Of a stretch of DNA of 64,000 bases, positions 55,600 through 64,000 are shown one piece after another (the stretch's first letter is position 1; the number at the start of each line of letters is the position of its first letter). The stretch is from Siderastrea radians. Lineage: Eukaryota; Cnidaria; Anthozoa; Scleractinia; Rhizangiidae. The notes beneath the pieces were generated by a model. It had not been told where the DNA came from. It made no database searches and was given only the letters and a program-made list of their open reading frames with translations. The stretch lies in the NCBI GenBank assembly GCA_964017195.1, contig OZ024892.1, positions 20,018,889 to 20,082,888 on the forward strand, in the 5' to 3' direction. The position numbers and the translations under genes were made by a program.

Positions 55600-57270
55600 C
55601 TCTTGTTAAAAGCGTTTAAGAAATCATAAGCTGTCACTTGTAATACTGTGCGCCTTCTTTATTGAAAAAGCTTAGGGAATTCAAAATTGCCTTTAAAATG
55701 TTTCAACGCCAGGCATACGAGTTTCAATTGAACAGGCTCTATGGGTGGTAATTCATACACGGTTTAAAATCGTTTTAATTTCGCACAACCAAACTCTCTT
55801 CTTCACCATCTATTTTTCGCCTGTTCTGACCTTCCCTTGCAGAGACTATCTGCTGCTGAGGATGCAAGTGTGAGTTGCTTTCGTCGAGCACACAGAGGCA
55901 AAAGCTAGCTGGTATATAAAGGGAAAATCGACAAGACCAGACAAAATGAGCGGACGATAAAACCAAAGACATAAACAAAAAATAATAATAACAAAATAAG
56001 ATAAAGCAAAGTAAAATTAAGTGTTTAAAAAATAAGAATATAAAAATATGAACAGTAACAGTAAAACAACCTAATTAAAATCTAAGGCTTCGCAAAAAAA
56101 AAAAAAAAAATGTGAATATCAGTCGAGCTAATTCTAAGAAATCCTCAGCCTTTATACATGCTGATGTGTTCAGCCAGGCCAGGTGTTACTAAAATGACTG
56201 ACATTATTCCACAATTACACACCGAACATTTTGGAGAAAGATTTATTTATCACACTTGTCGTGTTTTTCTTGATCATAACGGGACGAAAACTGGAATTCA
56301 AATTTTCCAAAAATGACAAGATATGTGTTCGGCGCAACCCTGTTGCACTGTTTATTTTGACCGCCAGTATCTTCAGCGTTTTAACGAAAAAAGGTAAATG
56401 AATTATCGGTAAGTAAAACCAGCAATATTAGCATCTGAATGCAATACAAGTGAAAATTGTTTTTTGCGCGCTCTCGTTGGCAACTTGAACTCGAACCTAC
56501 ATATAGGAGACCTACAGTGTGTTCAAAGTTAGATCTCGTCCATATGTCCGCGTCACCTCAGTTTATACTGACGTGGTAGTGAGTGAAGAATCAGAGTAGT
56601 ATTAAAACAAAAACACTTCTTTTGAGAGTAACTTTTACAACAGAAGCAACCGTTGGCGAAAAATGATTGCGTCTCAGTTTTCAGTTTTTGAACCCTCACG
56701 AAATGGTTTCACACATCCAGAGTACAAATTCACACCGAATTTTCTTCAGCGACGGGTTTATTTCATAAACGTCACAACATGCGTGGTCCTCAGAAGCAGC
56801 TAAGAGGTTAACCGCACCTGGAGCATGCAATAAAGAGTATCCAGCAAATATTTGGCTAAAACCTCCCCTAGAAATGAGGGGTAATTGTCCTGACAATCTT
56901 ACTTGAAAAACCTTATACAATTATAAATTGGTATTTTCGCTTTGGACGTTTGTGACTACAAGGCTCTTGTCAGCTTATCAAAATTTATGCTACGTAACTA
57001 ATGCCTGGAGTTAAATGTATCCCCAAATTGAAACCACACTTCAGTCTTACTTTCGAGAACGTTTTCATTGTTCAAACGTCCTTGTTTGAATATTTTGCTA
57101 GCTATTATCAGCCATCAGAAATAAAACTAGCATAGGGAATTCTTTTCTGGGTAAAATATTCCAGCAATGGCATTTCTTCATTAAGACTGTAATTATGGCC
57201 TCCTAAACGAAGATGACGCGAAAAAAGAATCATTGCCACAAAACAACGCCTTTATTGTGTTAGAGGACCC
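55600..57270. other. no gene recognised
   Basis: AT-rich sequence with a poly-A tract near 56095-56110. No supported exon. Confidence 0.45.
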
Positions 57271-57859
57271 ACCTTAAAATGGTTTTGTTCTTATTTAAAA
57301 AATCGTGCGCAGACCTGTCTAATAAATTGCAATAAATCATCCGAGCGACTTCTTCAATGTTGTGTTCCACAAGGAACTATTTTAGGTCCTCTTTTATTCC
57401 TTTTATATATTAACGATCTACCTAACTGTCTACATTACTCCCAACCAAGAATGTATGCTGATGATACCAGTATTAGGGGCCAACCATTTAACTTCTGAGG
57501 GGGGAGGGGGGGGGTTGGGTGATTTTGAAAAAAAAATATCCTGCAAGTGCATTTCCCTAAGAAAAAAAATCCTCCACAAGACTATTGTCCAAAAAAAAAT
57601 TCACGCACGTACAGTAAGCTGGGAAAAAAAATTCTGGCAAGATGTTTCCTGGCTTGACACATTGAACTTTATCAGCAAACTGTTAAAAGATTTTAGCATC
57701 GATTTGGACTTGGGTAAGAGGGATTCTTTGCACAATGATGTGTCCCCTTCAGATGGGTTTTTCTTTACATTTGTAGCACCTGTGGTTACCAATCTTGATA
57801 CATGTTTTCAGAACTTCAAGATCACAGCTGGTGTTGTGATTTGAAGAACAATGTTTTAA

Positions 57860-58500
57860 GTGCACCCTAAATCAAGAATGCCAGAATAGCTGTTGGAACT
57901 TGAAGTAAACTTAATTAAATATCTATCTGATACAAAACTGGAACGAGTTCTCCTGTAGCAGCCTGAACGCTTGTCAAGTACGTAAACGTGTAGGGATAGG
58001 AGGTGTGTCTTTATAGAGTGTCGTATGCCGTATTCCCTCTCTTGTGGAATATTAGTATACAAGCTCCTTATGTCCATTGATACAAGAATTGCGTTCTCTG
58101 GAACTTTAGTCCTCTCAATGAAATTAATGGAGTCAGTTGACTGTATCAGTTTTTGAGATATGACTTCTGTTGTTGTGCTAACTGCTGGAGTAGTATGTCA
58201 ACAAATGCTAATAACTTCTCTGTTGGACCTGAAAATCCCGAAATTATAGGTCTCCCAACTCGGTTTGTCGATTTTCGTAAGGGTATAAAATAGGCTGGAA
58301 TTCGAGGCGGGTTTGGTGTTTGACAAAGCCATTTTTCAGTCATTTCGATAATGTGGTGTTCATTGTGAAGTACTGTAATCAATTGTTGTACTTTGCGGGA
58401 TGTCTCTTCAACCATAGGTACTGCAAGAGGCCTCATTAGTTTTCCATGTTCGTGCATGTTGTCTAATTGAATTTGCCCCTCGTTTTTTTTCCCAAGAAAG
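57860..58500 (-). pseudogene. Penelope-like (or related) reverse-transcriptase fragment
   Basis: Minus-strand frames encode PRIPAYFIPLRKSTNRVGRP, IISGFSGPTEKL and, after a frameshift near 58150, SMDIRSLYTNIPQE. These match the order of RT motifs in Penelope-like elements (IP.FY.LPK.HK..PGRPI.S....PTE; D..SLYTNIP). It carries further frame damage and ends before the YxDD motif. Nested in the TIR element. Confidence 0.7.
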
Positions 58501-58880
58501 TCTGGGATGAAGCCCAAATAAAGTTTGCAAGTGAGGAAAATGATGAGAAATCATCATCCAGTTTTCACATGGATGTGATCTGCGGATGTCTGTCATCGTT
58601 GAAGCTAGGGAATGGTATCCATAAATTTGGTAGGATATTAAGTGACGTGGCCAAAACACTCTTATTCTACCACATTCAAATGCCAGTGAAGAGAGAGTTT
58701 TTTCTCTTATAAGGAAAAACAAAACAGCATTTCGGCCCCTCTCCAGGTGGATGGTACTTTGGTCTCTTTGCTTACTATCAAAATGGCCAACAAAGAGTCA
58801 TCTTTTGAACAACCTGCAGATTTGTTGGCCATAGCCAAGAAAGCTACTTGGAACTACAACAAAGAGCATCAGTGATCAGA
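58467..58880 (+). pseudogene. hAT-type transposase C-terminal (dimerisation) fragment
   Basis: The plus strand carries LPHSNASEERVFSLIRKNKT (about 58670-58730), then after a one-base shift LQVDGTLVSLLTIKMAN and AIAKKATWNYNKEH before a stop near 58875. This is the conserved end of hAT-family transposases and the ZMYM/ZNF862-like derivatives. At least two frameshifts (near 58665 and 58740) make it non-functional. Confidence 0.7.
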
Positions 58881-60076
58881 GTGAAAGCATGTAGGAGAAA
58901 CTCCTGTTTTTCGGCGTTATGACATGTTAATTTGACTTCTGGATGAGTCAGAATATTAAGAAAGAGTTGATATTAGCCCAATTAAAAGCAAAATCTGGGA
59001 TCTAAATAGTTACTTTCGAAGGGCAACATTTCCGCTCAGAATAAAGGAAAACACGTCTTAGCTACTTCAATTTTTCAAAATTTTCTGGGGGAGCATGCCC
59101 CCAGACCCCCTGGAAAGGTGACGCCTTCAGCGTCACAATAGACGACTACGCCGTCAAAAATCTCACTCTATGGCAACAAATCAACTTGAGAGCTCTGTGC
59201 AGATTATTTTTGGGCTTTGTAATGTGTAATTCAGGTGCAAGTGGGATTTAACCCTTTCCAGACAGCTCTCTAAAGCAACTTATTGCTGTACTGGTGGTTC
59301 TCAGTTTGAAATAACAAGGAAAGGATGTGGTTCGTTATCTTCTGTTAATATGCACTGTAGGGGCATTCACGCTATGCAATGTACTGTTCTTTAGCGCTAT
59401 GCCCGCACTATGTACTTGCAAAAGTCCAGAAACAGGCCTGACTCTTTTCAACAGTCGGAAGGGGTCACCTTAGTGTTTTACTTTCGGTGTTAAAATTAAT
59501 GTACTGTATTATAGACTCCATCCACACACAGAAAAATTTCATGCAGAACGTTGGAGAGAGAAAAAATATCATGCAAGCACATACTCCAAGAAAAAAAATT
59601 CATAGGTAATTAAAGGGTTGAAAAAAATTTCATGCCTATACCAACTCACCCAACCCCCCCCCTTCAGAAGTTAAATGGTTGGCCCCTTACATTCGCGAGC
59701 AATAATGTCGAAGAGATAAACGAATGCATTAATTCAGACCTAGAGGAAATTCGAGTATAGCTAGCTGCCAATAAACTCACTTTGAATATGACGACAACAG
59801 AATTTCTATTAATTGGTTCTAGACAGAGATTGTCTAATTTAACTGAGAGTCCGACAATCAAAATAAACCAAGTCCCTGTATAACAAGTCTCTTCTACAAA
59901 ATCTCCTTGTGTACATATTGATCAGAATCTAAATTGGGATTTTCATATTAAAGAAATTTCCAAAAAGATTGCCCCTGCATAAGCGCCATTAAACACATAA
60001 GGATTTCGTTCCACGAGAGATACTTCTTATTATTTATAATTCACTAATTCAACCTCACTTCGATTACTGTAGTGTA

Positions 60077-60508
60077 GTGTGGGGATGCTGTTCAAAGGGA
60101 CTCTCTCAGAAACTACAAAAGTTACAGAATCGTGCCGCACGTATCATAACCTTCTCAAATTATGACAGTAATACTGACGAACTTTTTCGTGATTTAAATT
60201 GGAGCAAACTTAATCATCAACGGGCAGTTAGTAAAGTGATTATGATGTACAACACCATCAACAACCAGACTCCGGGTTATTTAAGTTCTCGGTTTATTCC
60301 GCGTCACGAGGGTTTGTCTTACAGTCTTAGGAATAATGAATGTAAGCTATCAATACCACAGCCGCGCACTAATTACTGTAAACGAAGTTTTAGCTATAGC
60401 GGGGCTGTGTTATGGAATGGCTTGCCTCGGGAGATAAAACAATCAATCTCTCTAAAAGAATTTAAAAGTAAATTAAAAAATCACACCTTCCAAAGCGAGC
60501 TCATTTAG
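60077..60508 (+). pseudogene. LINE ORF2 C-terminal open frame
   Basis: The longest intact piece of the interrupted LINE: 143 codons with KLQKLQNRAARIITFSNYD, QTPGYLSSRFIPRH and SYSGAVLWNGLPREIKQS, the standard C-terminal region downstream of the RT in CR1/Jockey-group elements. It is open to its natural stop. The upstream frame is broken, so it is not an independent gene. Confidence 0.85.
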
Positions 60509-60679
60509 TAATGTTAAGGGATCATACACGGCATCCTTGTGAAGCAGGTTTAACTAGTAGTTAGCTTATTAGTTAGTGTAGTTAGCGTTTTTAGCTCTTT
60601 TAATAATATTTGTATAAATTTCTCTCCTGAATGGATTTACCGTGTTAAAATAAAGTTTTACTACTACTACTACTATTGT

Positions 60680-61405
60680 TACAACGGTAGAATAGGAATT
60701 ATATCTTGACACTTTTAGTACGATGTGTCTAAATATATCGGCGATACATTGGCGGCTATTTCATTATCTTTACAGGCATGTCAACGAATTACAAATCATA
60801 ACTAAGTACACAACGGTCCAAGGGCTAGTGTACTGTCAAGGAAAATGACTTAAGCAAGTACAGTGGCGTACTACCTTTTTTGCCTCGTCCAGAGTCTTGC
60901 ACCTACAATTCAATACATTTCTTCTGTTCCGCCTTCAAAGTGTGCTACATTGAGACGAAAAATGGTCTGTGACCAGGGGCTAAACCGTTTAATGACCTTT
61001 AATCAAAATGGAACAAACAAATTCGGCAGCTTGGAAAAATTTCTAGACTTCTCCTAGACATAAACAGCAGCTCTAGAAAATGAGTTGCCTAAAACTTAAA
61101 AAAACTTCCAACAAACCCGCTATAGTCAAGCGACAACACTTGTTTCTCTTGAGAACAGTTTAAAGCTAGGATTGTTAGTCATCTATCTATTGTGCATGTC
61201 CGGAGGAAAGAAGTCCTGCAAATGGTTGTCATTGGTGATTGAACAACGTTAAGAAAACTCGACTGAAGTTAACTTCCGCTCAAGTTGAGGCGGTTAATGT
61301 GGACAATTCACCGACAGCCTTTTACTTTTATAGGACTTATTTTATCTGGACGGCTTCACTACAAAAATTAGTTATTTTCTTCGTCTTCTAGCTCTGCCAC
61401 TGCCT
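60680..61405. other. no gene recognised; 3' flank of the isthmin-like gene
   Basis: No exon supported. Confidence 0.5.
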
Positions 61406-61410
61406 CTCAT

Positions 61411-63352
61411 CTAGTAATCGCGTGCCTTTGCAACTTGGTGTGCAAATTCTTCATCACCCGGGTTCTCAGTGCAGTTGCGGTCATTATTTGGTGGGCGCAC
61501 TGCGTGATAGCGCGTCCAGTCCCCATTGCATAGCCGGATGGGCAACTCGTCAAGCTCGTAATGCACCTTGCTGTTCCAGTCCGGTGAAACAAGGAAAGGC
61601 GTCCCCGCACCAACTCCACGCGTGATCAGCTTAAGCTTGGAATCGTAACAGCAAACCTGGGCGGCCAAACTTGAGCTCGAAAACGAACGTCGTTGACGGA
61701 TGCAGAACTCTGCTGTTCGCCTGAGAAGGTCGAGTTTATCCACCTTCATCACCCGCCATTCAAAGTATTTGTCCAGTTCCTGATCGTAAAGGGTGCTGTT
61801 GAAGAAGAGCTGCATGGGGTGAAATTGACAAGGGCAGTTTGGAAGCTCCTCAAGCCAGCGCCTTAAGGTTGCATTTTGATTCAATGCACAAAGTTCCCAT
61901 AATGCACAGGGATCCACTGGTGTCGTCGGAGCTCCTATCAAGACGAAATCAACCAAAAAGAGAAATAAATAAATAAATACTGTAAATAAATAAAAAACAA
62001 ACCCTATTATTCCACTACTGCGCCATTTACCACACAAGGACAGCAGAGCACGCAAAATATTCCTCGTTATAACACTGTAGTATCCCGTATTACACTGCAG
62101 TATCTCAATTGTCCGATTTACAGCTAATAGGTGTTGAAGACGCCGAATAAAAGAGCTGAATAAAGTCCAGCGACCTGAGAAAACTGCCATCGAATAAGGT
62201 GTATGAATTTTATTTATTTTTGGTTGAACTCTTTGTTTAACAAAGAATAAGTGAATACTCTGTTTTATCTCCCAAGCACAATCACGAACTGACACGATAC
62301 TCCCCACATAAAGATATCATTTCCATGAAACTAGTACACGTATCAGTGAGCTTGAAGACGTCAGTCTTGAAGTGATGTATCATTGGAATCTTTAACTCAG
62401 GATATTCTAAGCTACGCAACAGGTTGGCAAGAAGTCATGGCTTCCTGTGTTTAACGGTCACCGTAGGTTTCCCTTGTCTTGCTTTGTAAGCTCAGACGTA
62501 CTCGCCTCTAAACTGGAATCAAATTTAGAGAGAAAAATGTTGATTGTTGATTTTGAGGGCTGGTTTTTTCGTGGCTTTTGAATACTAAAATAACTATTTA
62601 CAATAAATTCACTTTTTACTATCACGCTGTGCCTGTCCTTTAGTAACTAGCTTGAAGTGCCTAAACTTTGTCCAGCAACATTAGAATATAGGTATCTAGA
62701 ATGTTAAGGACTGGCCCACATCGATTAGCGTTGCTATTTGCGGGTCAGTACAATATGTACTTTATCTACTGAAATAAAACTGTTGTTGTTGTTGTTGTGT
62801 TCCCCACGCTACAGTGGTGTTAAACTAGCACTACTCCACATAGTTAATACCTGTTGTATTCTGCATTGGCTGCAAACTTGACCTCGTCAACAGTTCGCTT
62901 GCGTTGGAGATTATAGGAGTGGAACTGGGAGTTGGCTTGTCAAGCTTTGCTGTCTTTTTCTCTTTACGACTTTTAGCTTTACCAGCTCTCGCATAACGGT
63001 GCAGTGCAGGAGGAACCAACTGTTTTTCAAATGACTGGGCGGGGGATATCTGTGCATTCAGGCCCAAAATTCCTCCGCTCGTCGTAGGAAAGGCGGATGT
63101 GGGAGACGCGTGTGACAAGTGGTGGTGGGAAGTACGTTCATGATGATGCCCTTGCCTGTGGTGTTTTCTGTGATGTTTCTTAGTCTTGTGATTTCCACTG
63201 TGATCCCGAGGCAGTTTGAAAACTTTAGGCAGTAATCCCGATTTATCTTTCTCGATTCCTTTTACTGTTCTAGCACCAGCCACGATAGAAACGTAGGTGG
63301 GTATCAACTGTTCTTCATTGGACGCCTGTTCGTTTGAAGCGGCGGTGTTTTC
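61411..63352 (-). CDS. isthmin-like secreted AMOP-domain protein, last two exons
   Basis: Penultimate exon 63352-62851 (acceptor TTTTCTGCAG, phase 0 start; donor ACAG|GTATTAAC, phase 1) and last exon 61934-61411 (acceptor TTGATAG, phase 1, stop TAG). The join is in frame and gives 340 residues in the window. The first 167 residues are a low-complexity linker rich in His, Lys, Ser and Pro (HKTKKHHRKHHRQGHHHE). The last exon is the AMOP domain: CALWELC, LPNCPCQFHP, DKLDLLRRTAEFCIRQRR, AQVCCYD, LITRGVGAGTP, GDWTRYHAVRPPNN, ending AKARDY. This closely follows the C-terminal half of vertebrate isthmins, which are secreted and carry a thrombospondin type 1 repeat before AMOP. No such repeat is in the intron or linker here, so it must lie upstream of the window or be absent. 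Isthmins act as secreted signalling antagonists in vertebrates; the cnidarian role is unknown. Confidence 0.88.
62690..62800 (+). repeat. LINE/SINE-type 3' tail in the isthmin-like intron
   Basis: 'tactgaaataaaactgttg' followed by (TTG)n at 62781-62797. This resembles the 3' end of the LINE fragment at 34300-34365 and is probably the tail of a short truncated insertion. Confidence 0.5.
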
Positions 63353-63359
63353 CTGCAGA

Positions 63360-64000
63360 AAAAAGTCATTTACTTCTTTTGTTTCATGTTCAGTGTAATC
63401 GCGAGTTGATGTTTAACCTTAAAAACGAACGTGCACCTTAACACATTGTTAACAGATACTGAATTCTGGTATCATGTAACTACATTCAAAGGAGCAAGTC
63501 ATTGCAGGTAACATAACTTTGACTATTGCTTTTGGACGTCATCAGAAAATGACCAAACCTTGTAGAGCCAGCAATTTCTAAATACCTATGCGTACTGTTA
63601 GTTAAAAGAAGTAAAAAGTATTTTAGACGTGTACAAGTAAAGTGGTTCTAGCCTTTTAGACTCCGAATGAAATGATCCTCAATTATGACCACTCAAATGA
63701 GAGGAATTAACAGTGTCTTTCCGTGGTGCTGTTTATTATGCTGTACGAGGAGCTTCTTTGAACGTTTGACTTTGCAGATGAAGTCCGTACGTGTTACTAT
63801 TCAAATGAAAGCTATTGAGCATTATTTTTTTGCAACTGTACAAAGTGTGCCAACTTTAAGTCTGCGAATGAATTCATAAAGTGCGCCAATTCACATGAAA
63901 GCTTTTCAGCAGACTTCTCTTAGTGGATTTTCCTTTGGCAGTAGTTTATATATCGAAATATGGGATTCTTATTGAATTTTGACTTTGAGCAACCTTGGGA
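63360..64000. other. no exon recognised; intron of the isthmin-like gene
   Basis: AT-rich sequence upstream of the acceptor at 63353-63358. The preceding exon lies beyond 64000 or was not recognised. Confidence 0.5.

Larger units (their letters stand above)
57476..59686. mobile_element. 2.2 kb TIR element with TTA target duplication inside the LINE
   Basis: The ends GGGGCCAACCATTTAACTTC and complement are exact for 20+ bp and followed by G-runs/C-runs. TTA flanks both sides (57473-57475, 59687-59689). The split LINE codons show the empty site, so the 3-bp duplication is well supported. Subterminal AAAAAATTC / CATGCAAG-type repeats are inverted. The 3-bp TWA target suggests PIF/Harbinger, but the coding remnants inside are hAT-like and Penelope-like, so the superfamily is unresolved. 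Confidence 0.82.
57274..60677 (+). mobile_element. LINE (CR1/L2/Jockey-like) retrotransposon, 5'-truncated and interrupted
   Basis: It begins inside the reverse transcriptase (WFCSYLKNRAQTC, VPQGTILGPLLFLLYIND) and reaches the catalytic YADD at about 57449-57460. It is then split at 57475 by a 2.2 kb DNA element. It resumes at 59687 with the rest of the RT and C-terminal region and ends with AATAAA-like sequence and a (TAC)n tail at 60658-60677. Several in-frame stops occur between 59750 and 60010. Joining across the insertion restores the RT frame with one TTA. Confidence 0.88.

Noticed and set aside
57455..57844. 129-codon plus-strand frame
   Set aside because: It crosses the terminal inverted repeat and A-rich subterminal repeats of the TIR element inserted in the LINE.
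61940..62307. N-terminal extension of the 298-codon frame containing the AMOP exon
   Set aside because: It lies upstream of a good splice acceptor at 61935-61938, has no similarity to isthmin, and the phase-1 join to the linker exon is better supported.

Overview
The window looks like nuclear DNA from a cnidarian, most likely an anthozoan such as a stony coral. It is AT-rich, its genes have introns with GT-AG boundaries and AATAAA polyadenylation signals, and it is dense in short inverted-repeat DNA elements, degenerate LINE, Penelope-like and BEL/Pao retroelements, and microsatellites. The species assignment is inference. No prokaryotic features (operons, CRISPR, ribosome binding sites) were seen.

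Host genes. (1) At 10.6-11.5 kb on the minus strand there are two very small genes that look secreted. One is a two-exon, 54-residue peptide whose splice junction creates an Arg-Gly-Asp motif. The other is a cysteine-containing terminal exon followed by AATAAA. (2) At 27.9-28.7 kb on the plus strand there is a complete alpha carbonic anhydrase whose whole coding region is one exon. (3) At 31.7-42.9 and 46.1-55.4 kb on the minus strand there are two head-to-tail paralogous eight-exon genes for Dispatched-like RND/sterol-sensing-domain membrane proteins (1019 and 1048 residues as assembled by hand). Exons 3 to 7 have identical lengths and all intron phases agree, so they are a tandem duplication. 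(4) At 61.4-63.4 kb on the minus strand lie the last two exons of an isthmin-like secreted AMOP-domain protein. Its 5' part lies beyond the window.

Mobile DNA. From 1 to 2.8 kb there is the 5' end of a broken BEL/Pao LTR retrotransposon on the minus strand, with a primer binding site and a candidate LTR. The 3.2-11 kb region is a patchwork of dispersed repeats, including a ~400 bp diverged inverted pair, one member of which carries a TTAA-flanked foldback element. A hAT-like non-autonomous element with 5-bp target duplications lies at 14.7-16.3 kb. A second inverted repeat pair (17.4-18.0 versus 20.9-21.5 kb) encloses a LINE 3' end, a GGGCC-ended MITE and a ~455 bp tandem duplication. A Kolobok-like TTAA element with a nested LINE fragment fills most of intron 6 of the first Dispatched-like gene. 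At 57.3-60.7 kb a LINE is split inside its reverse-transcriptase catalytic region by a 2.2 kb terminal-inverted-repeat element, which itself carries hAT-like and Penelope-like fragments.

The genes do not form an obvious pathway. The strongest biological unit is the Dispatched-like tandem pair. The least expected objects are the tiny secreted-peptide genes, which routine gene callers would probably miss. All exon joins were made by reading splice signals, phase and paralogue agreement, without transcript evidence.
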